Source: CAZSSM01 sp964609385
GTDB lineage: Bacteria > Planctomycetota > Planctomycetia > Isosphaerales > Isosphaeraceae
Length of the DNA stretch: 40,249 nucleotides
Direction: 5' to 3'
Assembly (NCBI GenBank): GCA_964609385.1
Contig: CAZSSM010000061.1
Span: forward strand, 1-40,249
Shown one piece after another: positions 26,178-34,615 of the stretch (position 1 is its first letter; each line of letters starts with the position of its first letter). The position numbers were made by a program, and so were the translations under genes. Under the pieces are notes generated by a model. It had not been told where the DNA came from. It made no database searches and worked only from the letters and a program-made list of their open reading frames with translations.

Positions 26178-27146
26178 TTGTACTACCGCATCGAGCACAA
26201 GACGACCTACGACTACGACGTCCCGGTCTCCGAGAGCGTCATGGAGGTCCGGTCCTGTCCGCGCTCCGAGGGGACGCAGCGCTGCTGGTCGTTCGGGCTC
26301 CGCGTCGAGCCGCAGGCGCGGGTCTTCGAGTACCTCGACGCCTTAAGCAACTTCGTCCACCACTTCGACGTGCCGGCCCCGCACCGGACCTTGACGATCA
26401 CCTCCGAGGCGGAGGTCGACGTCCAGCAGCCCGCGCCCTTGCCCGAGCGACTGGATGTGACGGCCTGGGAGGCCTGCGCCGAGCTGATCGAGGACGATGA
26501 CTGTTGGGAGATGCTCCAGCCGAGCCGGTTCGCCGTCGAGACCCCCGAGTTGTTGGCCTTCGCGGCGGAGGTCGGGCTCGACCATCGCGAGGACGACCCG
26601 TTGACGATGCTGCACCGGATCCGGACGACCATCGCCGAGCAGTTCGCCTACCAGCTGCAGAGCACGCGGGTCGATTCGCCGATCGAGGTGGCCTTGGAGA
26701 CGCGCCGAGGGGTCTGCCAAGACTTCTCGCACCTAATGATCGCCTTGGCCCGCCGCCTGGGGATCCCCAGCCGATACGTCAGCGGGTATCTCTACCACCG
26801 TTCCGAGGACCACGACCGCTCCGAGCCCGACGCGACCCACGCCTGGGTCGAGGCCTGTCTTCCTGAGCTGGGATGGATCGGTATGGACCCGACCAACGAC
26901 CTGATCGTCGAGGACCGCCACGTCCGCGTCGCGGTGGGCCGCGACTACGCCGACGTCCCGCCGACCAAGGGGATCTATCGAGGTCAGGCCAACAGCAAGC
27001 TGAGCGTCTCGGTGACCGTCCGACCCGCCGAGGCGCCCCGGTTCCATCACCCGGCCATCGTCACCGAGTGGCCTCAGTCCTCCTGGTTTTCCGGACACGG
27101 ACGGGGTCCCTCGCCACAGACCAGTCAGCAACAGCAACAACAGTAA
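26178..27146 (+). CDS. transglutaminase-like cysteine protease/amidase domain protein
   Basis: A 322-residue transglutaminase-like protein. The N-terminal beta domain starts YYRIEHKTTYDYDVPVSESV. The core contains Cys in ETRRGVCQDFSHLM, His in DATHAWVEACLPE and Asp in WIGMDPTND, the usual catalytic triad, with SRYVSGYLY between. The C-terminus ends in a glutamine run (QQQQQQQ). Neighbouring ATP-grasp and alpha-E genes place it in the predicted peptide ligase/tagging system, where this domain may cut or join the product. TTG 26178 is taken as start, with AGGAG about 10 bases before it. No signal peptide is visible. Confidence 0.92.
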   Translation: MYYRIEHKTTYDYDVPVSESVMEVRSCPRSEGTQRCWSFGLRVEPQARVFEYLDALSNFVHHFDVPAPHRTLTITSEAEVDVQQPAPLPERLDVTAWEACAELIEDDDCWEMLQPSRFAVETPELLAFAAEVGLDHREDDPLTMLHRIRTTIAEQFAYQLQSTRVDSPIEVALETRRGVCQDFSHLMIALARRLGIPSRYVSGYLYHRSEDHDRSEPDATHAWVEACLPELGWIGMDPTNDLIVEDRHVRVAVGRDYADVPPTKGIYRGQANSKLSVSVTVRPAEAPRFHHPAIVTEWPQSSWFSGHGRGPSPQTSQQQQQQ

Positions 27147-27355
27147 CGCTCCACGTTTTCGACGGTCCGATAGACGTCTTGGTCTTCCCGGATCGGACTC
27201 CCCAGGTCCGACGGCGTTTATCAAAGCGGTTTGCTCCACGGGCGACGAACTCCGATCCGTGCGCCGGCGTACCTGCTAGGCGTGGGGTCTGCGTGCGCCG
27301 TCGAGGCGTGCGCCGATCGTTCCTCCAGCGCCGAGGTCCTTCGGGAGCGACGTTG

Positions 27356-28102
27356 ATGGTTCGCCTGGACAACTTGAAGAAGGTCTATCGGGAACCCGAC
27401 GGGCGGCTGATCCCGATCCTGGACATCCCCAGTTATCGGATCGATTCGGCCGAGCAGGTGGCGATGATGGGCCGCAGCGGGAGCGGCAAGACCAGCCTGA
27501 TCCAGATCCTCGCCGGGCTGAGCTTGCCCAGTTCCGGGCACGTCTACTTTGATGAGCTGGATATCACCCGGCTCTCCGAGGAGGAGCGCGATCGGTTTCG
27601 GGCCGAGTCGATCGGCGTCATCTTCCAAACGCTCAACCTGCTGGAGGGCTTCAACGCCCTGGAGAACGTGCTCTTGGGCATGACCTTCGGACGTCGGAGC
27701 CCCGATCGCGACCGGGCCCTTGCGTTGTTGGAGCGGGTCGGCCTGGGACATCGGCTGGACCACCGCCCCGCAGCGCTCTCCCTCGGCGAGCGGCAACGCG
27801 TCGCCGTGGCGCGGGCTCTGGTCGGGCGGCCCAAACTTCTGTTAGCCGACGAACCGACCGCCCACCTCGACCCACATAACCAGCAGCAGGTCCTCGAACT
27901 GATCCGCGAGGCTTGCCGTGAGGAACAAGTCGCCTTGCTGATGGTCACCCACGCGCCCGAGGTCGCCTCGCAGTTCGAGCGCGTCGACGCCTTGGAGAGC
28001 TTCAACCGCGTGCTGGCCGACACCAATCCCACAACGCCGACTCCGAATCCCACCGGGACTCCTGTCAAGCCCGTCGTTACCGCCGAGGAGAGCCTGACGT
28101 GA
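27356..28102 (+). CDS. ABC transporter ATP-binding protein
   Basis: A 248-residue ATPase with Walker A (GRSGSGKTS), Q-loop (VIFQTLNLLEGF), an altered signature (ALSLGERQRVAVARAL, Leu in place of the first Gly of LSGGQ), Walker B (LLLADEPTAHLD) and H-loop (LMVTHAPEVA). After the core there is a Pro/Thr-rich tail (NPTTPTPNPTGTPV). It is linked to the next gene by a GTGA overlap, so the pair make one transporter of the MacB/FtsX group. ATG 27356 has GGGAG 8 bases upstream. Substrate is inferred as a metal or metal complex because of the histidine-rich permease. Confidence 0.92.
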   Translation: MVRLDNLKKVYREPDGRLIPILDIPSYRIDSAEQVAMMGRSGSGKTSLIQILAGLSLPSSGHVYFDELDITRLSEEERDRFRAESIGVIFQTLNLLEGFNALENVLLGMTFGRRSPDRDRALALLERVGLGHRLDHRPAALSLGERQRVAVARALVGRPKLLLADEPTAHLDPHNQQQVLELIREACREEQVALLMVTHAPEVASQFERVDALESFNRVLADTNPTTPTPNPTGTPVKPVVTAEESLT

Positions 28103-29667
28103 ACCTCTGGACCATCGCCCTGCGCTCGCTCACCCAGCGCTCGCTCTCGACGATGCTGACTGGGCTCTCCATGGCCTTGGGCGTCATGCTCGTTGTCGGC
28201 GTCCTGGTCGTCTACGGGATCGTCACCGACGCCTTCCAACGCAATGCCAGCCTCGGCTACGACATGATCGTCGGCGCCAAAGGGGGGCGGCTCCAACTGG
28301 TCCTCAACACCGTCTATCACCTCAGCTCGCCGGTCGAGAACCTTCCCTACAGCTACTACCGTGAGTTCCGGGACGGACAGTATTCCGAGTACGTCGATCG
28401 GGTCATCCCGCTCTGTATGGGCGACAGCTACCAGGAGTTCCGGGTCGTCGCCACCGTCCCTGAGCTGTTCGAGATCCCCTATGTCGACGACCGAACCTAT
28501 GCCTTCGCCGATGGGCGTAACTTCGAAGTCGATCACTTTTTCGAGGCCGTCATCGGCTCGGTCGTGGCGGTCCAGACCGGCTTGAAGGTCGGCGACACCT
28601 TCGAGCCCACCCACGGCGTTTCCGACGAACAGGATGGGCACGCGCACGACCCGTTCCGCGTCGTCGGGATCCTTGAACCGACCGGCACGCCCAACGATCG
28701 CGCCCTCTTCGTCAACATGGAAGGCTTCTACCTGCTCGAAGACCACGCCAAACCCGGCGAGGGTTCCGGCGAACCCAATGTCGACGCCCATGACCATGAC
28801 CACGGTGATGGCGAGGGTCACGATCACGAGGGTGACGATCATGACGGGCACGCCCATGATCACAATGACGACGACCATTCTGAGCACGATGACGATCACG
28901 AGCATGCCGGCCACGATCATGGAAATGACGCCGATCACAAGCATGATGCCCATGATCACGATGAGCATGCCCACGACGACCATGTGGACCATGCCGGCCA
29001 CGACCACGAAGGGCATGACCATTCCGCTCATGGCCATGACGACCATGCGGACCATGCCGGCCACGGCCACGAAGGGCATGACCATTCCGGTCATGCGCAC
29101 GAGCCTCTTCCCGAGTCGCAGCGCGAGGTGACGGCCTTGTTGGTCAAAGCCAAGGGGTTCGAGGAGGCGATCCAGTTGCCCAACTTGATCAACGAGGGCT
29201 TGGTGGGTCAGGCCGTCTCGCCGGTCCGCGAGATCTCGATGCTCTTCGGCGCGATCGTCGACCCGATCGAGTACCTCCTGCTGGGCCTGACGATCCTGAT
29301 CGTGATCGTCTCGGCGGTCGGGATCCTGGTCAGCCTGGTCAACTCAATGAACGACCGCAAGATCGAGATTGCGGTGATGCGGGCCCTCGGGGCGCGTCGG
29401 GTCGACATCCTGGTCATCGTCCTGCTCGAGTCGGTCCTGCTGGCGTCCCTCGGTGCGGCGATCGGCTGGCTGCTCGGCCACGGCCTGCTGGCCGCGCTGG
29501 GCCCGTTGGTCACCCGACAGACCGGGATTCCGGTCGGCGCGTTCTCGTTGGTCTGGTCCGAGCTGGCCCTGATCCCGATCGTGATCGGACTGGCCCTGGT
29601 GGCGGGCTACCTGCCCGCGAGGATGGCGTATAAAACCGATGTGGGTCGGGCCCTGGTGGCCAACTGA
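28099..29667 (+). CDS. FtsX-type ABC permease with histidine-rich loop
   Basis: A 522-residue membrane protein. The first helix (SMALGVMLVVGVLVVYGIVT) and the three C-terminal helices of an FtsX domain (YLLLGLTILIVIVSAVGILV, LLESVLLASLGAAIGWLLG, LALIPIVIGLALVAGYLP) enclose a large extracytoplasmic region. DRKIEIAVMRALGARR is the coupling loop. Residues about 228-334 are low complexity with roughly 37 His, plus many Asp/Gly/Ala, ending in two copies of a 21-residue repeat (DDHVDHAGHDHEGHDHSAHG type). This looks like a metal-binding loop for zinc, nickel or copper. It starts with GTG 28099, which overlaps the ATPase stop. The DUF3299 gene follows. Confidence 0.93.
   Translation: MNLWTIALRSLTQRSLSTMLTGLSMALGVMLVVGVLVVYGIVTDAFQRNASLGYDMIVGAKGGRLQLVLNTVYHLSSPVENLPYSYYREFRDGQYSEYVDRVIPLCMGDSYQEFRVVATVPELFEIPYVDDRTYAFADGRNFEVDHFFEAVIGSVVAVQTGLKVGDTFEPTHGVSDEQDGHAHDPFRVVGILEPTGTPNDRALFVNMEGFYLLEDHAKPGEGSGEPNVDAHDHDHGDGEGHDHEGDDHDGHAHDHNDDDHSEHDDDHEHAGHDHGNDADHKHDAHDHDEHAHDDHVDHAGHDHEGHDHSAHGHDDHADHAGHGHEGHDHSGHAHEPLPESQREVTALLVKAKGFEEAIQLPNLINEGLVGQAVSPVREISMLFGAIVDPIEYLLLGLTILIVIVSAVGILVSLVNSMNDRKIEIAVMRALGARRVDILVIVLLESVLLASLGAAIGWLLGHGLLAALGPLVTRQTGIPVGAFSLVWSELALIPIVIGLALVAGYLPARMAYKTDVGRALVAN
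28975..29100 (+). repeat. 63-base tandem repeat in the His-rich coding region
   Basis: Two neighbouring 63-base units (starting 28975 and 29038) differ at a few positions and encode a 21-residue His/Asp repeat. Such repeats expand and contract readily, so loop length may vary among strains. Confidence 0.8.
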
Positions 29668-29811
29668 ACCTCGATCACCGTGGTCTAGGAAGTTGCCTTG
29701 TCCCCGCCCCCAAGTTCTCCCGGACTCTGATCCATCATCCCGTGATCGCCGCGATCGGTTGTGTCTCGCCGAGTCGGCGTCGCCTTCGCCTTGCGGAGGG
29801 AGAGATCCCCG

Positions 29812-30504
29812 ATGACCAAGATTGATGAAGTGCTGCTCGATGACTATCACGATGCGGAGATGACGACGTATCGCCGGATCTGCCCGCAGGCGATCGCCTC
29901 GCTGATCCTGGGGATCGTCGCGGTGCCGCTGGTGGCCTCGACGGTCTTGACGATGCCCCCGGCCCTCTTCGCGGTGGCGCCGGCCTTGGGCCTGATCTTG
30001 GGCGTGATCGCGTTGCGACAGATCGCTCGCGTCGACGACCTGACGGGGCGGGGCCCGGCCTGGATCGGCACGCTCCTCTCAGCGATCGTGTTGGTCAGCG
30101 GCCTGACCGGCCGGTTCGTCTTCGACCTGACCGAGGTGCCTGAGGGCTACGAGCGGATCTCCTACGAGATTCTCCAACCCGAGCCGGGCACCATCGAATT
30201 GGTCCCCGAGTCAGCCCGCGACCTCAACTCTCAGAAGGTGTTCATCAAAGGGTATATGTACCCGACTTCGCAGCAGCGCGGAATTACGACCTTCGTCCTC
30301 TGCCGCGACAAGGGCGAGTGCTGCTTCGGCGGCCAGCCCAAGATGTCGGACATGATCAAGATCCGCGTTCCGCGCGAGAAGGCGGTCGCCTTCCACACGG
30401 GGCTTCGGAGCGTCGCCGGCACCTTCCGGGTCGAGAACGCCACCTCCGAGATCTCTACATTGGGCACCCTCCTCTATCAGATGGACGCCGACTTCGTCCG
30501 CTGA
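29812..30504 (+). CDS. membrane-anchored DUF3299 protein
   Basis: A 230-residue protein. Two membrane segments are seen at residues about 24-60 (ASLILGIVAVPLVASTVL and LFAVAPALGLILGVIALRQI) and a third at about 85-105 (WIGTLLSAIVLVSGLTG), followed by an extracytoplasmic DUF3299 domain: KVFIKGYMYPTSQQRGI, then FVLCRDKGECCFGGQPK. DUF3299 proteins accompany ABC transporters with His-rich parts in zinc-related loci (the Vibrio Zrg genes, from memory). The first helices also resemble a DUF4190-type membrane module. ATG 29812 follows AGGGAGAG. This gene probably belongs to the same operon as the two ABC genes; function is inferred. Confidence 0.87.
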   Translation: MTKIDEVLLDDYHDAEMTTYRRICPQAIASLILGIVAVPLVASTVLTMPPALFAVAPALGLILGVIALRQIARVDDLTGRGPAWIGTLLSAIVLVSGLTGRFVFDLTEVPEGYERISYEILQPEPGTIELVPESARDLNSQKVFIKGYMYPTSQQRGITTFVLCRDKGECCFGGQPKMSDMIKIRVPREKAVAFHTGLRSVAGTFRVENATSEISTLGTLLYQMDADFVR

Positions 30505-30917
30505 GCGACCACCGATTTCCCATCGTCACGCCGAACGAGTCGGTTCGCCCTGGGATGCACCGCGTTTATGCAATGCATCCCAGAGCGAACCGAAATTTAC
30601 TAATATTTGCACGATATCAGCTATCTGAGATTCAACCGCTCGAGTCCCATTCAATCAGCGATCCTGCTGGGATAGCTTGGGAGGAGTCCAGGCAAATGCG
30701 ACGATCGTCGCGCCGGAGGCTTGCCATGGTCGCGAGCTTTGTTAAGTTACGTTGAAGTTTCATGGGGTGAGTGCGGGATGGGGTTCGATCTTCTGTCGGA
30801 TCGCCCCATCCCCGATGCGGGTCCGGCGAGCTTCGCCTTCGTGGCGGTTGCGGCGGTGTTGTCGTTGGGTTGTGCGTGCGTGCTCGGCCTCGATGTTCCC
30901 CTGAGCAGGACCGTCCC
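30505..30917. other. intergenic region before the amidohydrolase
   Basis: About 410 bases. It contains the hairpin at 30541-30592 and then an AT-richer stretch (30590-30620). No gene is supported. AGGA at 30906-30909 is the likely ribosome site of the amidohydrolase. Confidence 0.4.
30541..30592. terminator. large hairpin, possible terminator
   Basis: Two 19-base arms (30541-30559 and 30574-30592, for example CGGTTCGCCCTGGGATGCA) pair with one mismatch around a 14-base loop. It lies 37 bases after the DUF3299 stop. The run after the stem is AAATTTAC, without a proper T tract, so a repeat element is an alternative. Confidence 0.55.
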
Positions 30918-32429
30918 ATGTGGGTTCCCAAGATTGAGCGCGATCGGGCGCGGGGCGTCGACTCCCCGGTGCCGACCCAGGTCGTTTCCAACGAGGAGTT
31001 CCTCCCACGCCCACAGAACGCCCAGCAGAAGCGTTGGGAAGCGCGGATCGGCGAACTGGCTGATCAGCGTGCACAGCGCTTGGGCATGCCGCGACGCGAC
31101 TTCCTCCGGACCGGCATGGGCCTGGCCACCGCTTTCCTGGCCGCCAACGAGGTCTACGGCGCACGCTACTGGGACGTCGACGAGGACGAGACGCTCGAGC
31201 AGGCCGCCATCGACGAGAAGTTCCCCAAGGGCGAGTACTTCATCTTCGACGTCCAGACCCACTTCACCGACGGCGTTCCCCTGCTCTTCCGACGCGCCGA
31301 GTTCGTCCGCAATATGGGCTTCGAACTCCACAACGATCCCGACTCCTACAGCTTCCCCAACTACGTCAAAGAGATCTTCTTCGACAGCGAGACGACCATG
31401 GCGGTCATCTCGGGGGTCCCGGGCCGCGAAATCGACAAAGACCGCGCCGGCCGGATCCTGGAAGGGCGCGACCGTCGGGGCGGCATCCTGCCCAGTTGGT
31501 TGATGTCCAACCGCAAGCGCGAACTCAACGGGATCGCCGGCAGCACCCGCGTGCTCTGCCAAGGCAACTGCGCGCCCAACCACTACTGGGATCGCGCCGC
31601 CAACGCCCCGGACTGGCCCGCGCTCTGGGATCAGGTCGAGCGCGAGGTCAAAACCTATCAGATCGATAGCTGGAAATGGTATTGCCACACTGATCCGGGA
31701 CGGTCCGGCGACGGGTTCCGGCTCGACGACGAGGCGATGGCCTACCCGTTCTATGAGAAATCCAAGGAACTGGGACTCAAGACCTTCAGCATCCATAAGG
31801 GCTATGCTGCGCAATCGCGGAGGCTCGGCCATTTCGCGCACCCCGGCGACATCGAGAAGGCCGCCTTGGACCATCCCGACCTGACCTTCATCATCTACCA
31901 CTCGGCGATCAAGCACGGACCCGGCGAGCCGGCCTTCGAGACCCCCGCCAACTTCGACCCGACCACCGGTGACCTGGCCTGGCACGCCGACCTGATGAAG
32001 ATCAAGCAGCGCAACCCGCAACTGGACAACGTCTACTGTGAGATCGGGTCGGCCTTCGGGACCACGGCCATCACCCACCCGATCGTCTGCCAACATCTGA
32101 TCGGTCAGAACATCAAAAACTATGGGGTCGACCGCGTCCTCTGGGGGACCGATTGCCTCTGGTGGGGCTCGCCGCAGTGGGTCATCGACGCGTTCAAACG
32201 GTTCCAGATCTCCGACGAACTCTGCGAGAAGTTCGGCTACGCCAAGCTGACCAAGCAGGACAAGGCGCAGATCTTCGGGCTCAACGCGGCGCGGGTCTAT
32301 AAGATCGACGCCGAGGCCCAGCGCAACGCGATCCCGGCCGACGCCTTGACCCAGTTCAAGACGGCCTACCTCAACGAGGGCGGCCTCCGCGAGAACGCCG
32401 CCTACGGCTGGGTCCGCGCCGAGGTCTGA
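30918..32429 (+). CDS. Tat-exported amidohydrolase family protein (PF04909 type)
   Basis: A 503-residue protein. Residues about 57-82 carry a twin-arginine signal (MPRRDFLRTGMGLATAFLAA) but it is set behind a 56-residue charged head; an in-frame ATG at 31086 would put it at the very start. The enzyme part begins EYFIFDVQTHFTDG: the usual D-x-H-x-H metal motif has Gln at the first His. Other candidate ligands are in FSIHKGY, IIYHSAIKHG and WGTDCLWWG. The fold is the amidohydrolase TIM barrel (decarboxylases and lactonases). It is followed 22 bases on by a multihaem cytochrome gene, so both may act outside the cytoplasm. Substrate is unknown. Confidence 0.88.
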   Translation: MWVPKIERDRARGVDSPVPTQVVSNEEFLPRPQNAQQKRWEARIGELADQRAQRLGMPRRDFLRTGMGLATAFLAANEVYGARYWDVDEDETLEQAAIDEKFPKGEYFIFDVQTHFTDGVPLLFRRAEFVRNMGFELHNDPDSYSFPNYVKEIFFDSETTMAVISGVPGREIDKDRAGRILEGRDRRGGILPSWLMSNRKRELNGIAGSTRVLCQGNCAPNHYWDRAANAPDWPALWDQVEREVKTYQIDSWKWYCHTDPGRSGDGFRLDDEAMAYPFYEKSKELGLKTFSIHKGYAAQSRRLGHFAHPGDIEKAALDHPDLTFIIYHSAIKHGPGEPAFETPANFDPTTGDLAWHADLMKIKQRNPQLDNVYCEIGSAFGTTAITHPIVCQHLIGQNIKNYGVDRVLWGTDCLWWGSPQWVIDAFKRFQISDELCEKFGYAKLTKQDKAQIFGLNAARVYKIDAEAQRNAIPADALTQFKTAYLNEGGLRENAAYGWVRAEV

Positions 32430-32451
32430 CCCCGTTTTGAGGGAGACGACG

Positions 32452-33525
32452 ATGTCCGTCCTCCGGCCCCGAGTCCTTCGCGGCGGTCGACCTTTGTGGC
32501 GCCGGTCACGCCTCGCGCTCGCGACCCTGCTCTTGATCCTCTCGGCGTCCCCGCTGGCCGTCCTGAGCGTGTCGGTCGGCTCGTCGACTCGTGACGGGGA
32601 GCCGGGCTCGGATCGGCTCGATCCGGCCGCCTGGGGCGCCGACCACGTTGACCAGCCGGTCCCCGACTACATCACCGGCGATGAGTGCCTCTTCTGCCAT
32701 CGCGATCCGATCGGGGAGACCTGGCCGGAGAATCCGCATCAGCGGACCGTCCGACCGGCCAGCGATGCCCCCGAGGCGATCACCTTGCTCTCCAAGGATC
32801 CCCGGACCACCGAGGCGGCCGTCGACGTCGACTACGTCTTGGGCGAGACTCGGATGATCCGGTTCCTCCGCGAGGCCGTCGCCTACGGGTCGTTCGAGAT
32901 GCTCGAGACGGCCTGTCGGCCCGAGAGGTTCGACGCTCACGCCGCCCTGATCCACCCGGACCCGGCGGGCGCGATCTGGAACCCTTCGTCGTTCAACCGC
33001 GACTGCGCCGGCTGCCACGCCACCGGCGTCGACCCCGAGACGATGGCCGTCTCGGACCTCGGTCTGGACTGCTACACCTGCCACGGTGACTCGACGTTGG
33101 CCCACGCCGCCGACCCGAGCCAGATGATCCTGGCCGAGGCGCGGAACGATCCCCCACGTGTCGTCGCCTCGATCTGCGGCCAGTGCCACATTCGGACCGG
33201 CACGTCCAGGAGCACCGGCCGACCCTTCGCCGCCAACTTCGTGGCCGGTGACAACCTCTTCCGCGACCTCGATGTTGATCTCTCCAACGAGGCGATCCAG
33301 CGACTCGGCCCGGGCGACGGTCACGTTCTCCAGAACATCCGCGCGATCGTCGTCGAAGGTCGCGAGCAGGTCACCTGCCTGTCCTGCCACGGTGTCCATC
33401 AGCCTGAGACGGTCCGACACCATGAGGTTGCCGAGGGACCGATCTGTCTGACCTGCCATGAGCCCGATCGGCCCCGGTCCGAGCCCCGACCGTTCGAGGT
33501 CCACAATCGGATTTGTGGCTATTGA
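32452..33525 (+). CDS. six-haem cytochrome c family protein
   Basis: A 357-residue exported protein. A signal peptide or anchor (LALATLLLILSASPLAVLSV) follows a basic head. Six CXXCH motifs occur at about residues 79 (CLFCH), 185 (CAGCH), 207 (CYTCH), 242 (CGQCH), 309 (CLSCH) and 332 (CLTCH), so six covalent haems are expected. It probably carries electrons in the periplasm-like compartment. It follows the Tat amidohydrolase by 22 bases and likely shares its transcript. ATG 32452 follows GAGGGAG; the frame is open to a TTG at 32437. Not a nitrite reductase of the NrfA type, since a CXXCK motif is missing. Confidence 0.93.
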   Translation: MSVLRPRVLRGGRPLWRRSRLALATLLLILSASPLAVLSVSVGSSTRDGEPGSDRLDPAAWGADHVDQPVPDYITGDECLFCHRDPIGETWPENPHQRTVRPASDAPEAITLLSKDPRTTEAAVDVDYVLGETRMIRFLREAVAYGSFEMLETACRPERFDAHAALIHPDPAGAIWNPSSFNRDCAGCHATGVDPETMAVSDLGLDCYTCHGDSTLAHAADPSQMILAEARNDPPRVVASICGQCHIRTGTSRSTGRPFAANFVAGDNLFRDLDVDLSNEAIQRLGPGDGHVLQNIRAIVVEGREQVTCLSCHGVHQPETVRHHEVAEGPICLTCHEPDRPRSEPRPFEVHNRICGY

Positions 33526-33624
33526 TCGGGTCGGTCCGTCCGTCGTCATCCATCCTCGACCGTCCGAACCGTTTGAGGACCTCCGAGTCCCCGACCGATT
33601 CCCCAACTCCAGGAGGACGCCCCG

Positions 33625-33912
33625 ATGACCTCGTCCACGACTTCCGGCTTCGAATGGGCTCCCAGCGAGACCCCGCTCGACGAGACCGACATCAACCTCC
33701 GCGCCTACATCGAGCGGTTGCCTGAAGAGCACCTGGCACGCTACCGATCCGAATGGACCGACCAGCAGGTGATGGACTGGGACGGCAATTTCCGATCCGA
33801 CGGGGCTTTGATGCTCGTTTGCTGCGAGCGCGACGTAAATGTTTCCACGTTTCGGACAGTCCTGGAGGCGTACTTGGCGTTCCGCCACAGCGAGGCAACG
33901 GATCCGTCGTGA
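33625..33912 (+). CDS. hypothetical small protein
   Basis: A 95-residue frame with AGGAGG just before ATG 33625. It reads TDINLRAYIERLPEEHLARY, then WTDQQVMDWDGNFRSDG and LVCCERDVNVSTF. It is acidic, soluble, with a Cys-Cys pair and no signal peptide. I do not recognise the family. It lies 99 bases downstream of the cytochrome in the same direction and may be in the same unit. Confidence 0.65.
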   Translation: MTSSTTSGFEWAPSETPLDETDINLRAYIERLPEEHLARYRSEWTDQQVMDWDGNFRSDGALMLVCCERDVNVSTFRTVLEAYLAFRHSEATDPS

Positions 33913-34615
33913 GAAATCCACGCGAGGCCATAGAAGACCGACGATTGGTTGCATGGGGATTGTGGCACGGGTAGGCTCAGAGGTGGATTCGGAACGTGAA
34001 CGCATGATCTCCGACCGTTGGACGTACTGGCTGGCCGATCCTCGCGGATGCCTTCGGCGCGTCCTCGGAGCCCTCAACGCGATGTCGCTGCGTTTCCTCT
34101 GCCCGTCATACGATCGGATCGATCTACTCGGACCTCCTCCGCGATGGCCGGCCGCAAGGTCCTCTGCAAAGGCTGCGGCCAAGTCTTTCGCGCCCCGACA
34201 CTCGACGAGATGCGGGCCGTCCAACCTGCCACGCCAACGCCCTGCTCGTGATCGTCGGTGCTGCGGGCAAGTTCCTGTTGCGCAAGGCCGGCCGCGATCC
34301 GAACAGTTCCGACGCGAGGTCGAACAACGCAACGAAGCAGCGCGGCGATGGGCGGGCCGGGAGCTTGAGGAACTCAAGCGTAAGGTCCCTTGAGTCGATG
34401 GGCCGATCGCCTTCGGCCAAGGAAGGTTCGGGCCGATCACGGCGGAATCATCTCGCCCGGATCGCGTCGCTCATCTAATCTACGATGCGTTAGGGGGCTC
34501 GGATGACATCCGACACCGCCGAGGCGGTCATGCGTGTGCGCGTCGGTTCGCGTCCCGCCCATACCCCGCGAGGTGGCAACGCCCCCGACTTCGAACGCCA
34601 GCTCGGGAGAGACCG
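33913..34615. other. intergenic region with a decayed gene
   Basis: About 700 bases between the small gene and panB. Besides the zinc-ribbon relic at 34082-34393 I see no intact gene. The last part, about 34490-34615, holds the panB ribosome site (GGGAGAG). Confidence 0.45.
34082..34393 (+). pseudogene. zinc-ribbon protein, frameshifted
   Basis: Three pieces of one likely protein lie in different frames. From ATG 34082: MSLRFLCPSYDR, where planctomycete zinc ribbons usually have CPSC. In the next frame from 34144: MAGRKVLCKGCGQVFRAPTL, the second cysteine pair. Back in the first frame up to the stop at 34393: a helical tail (RREVEQRNEAARRWAGRELE). So at least two frameshifts and a Cys-to-Tyr change have struck it. 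Sequencing error at both sites is possible but the lost cysteine favours real decay. Confidence 0.55.

Noticed and set aside
27544..29100. Long minus-strand open frame opposite the ABC genes
   Set aside because: It mirrors the His/Asp-rich plus-strand repeat and GC-rich codons; its protein is low-complexity and matches no family, while the plus strand has full ABC motifs.
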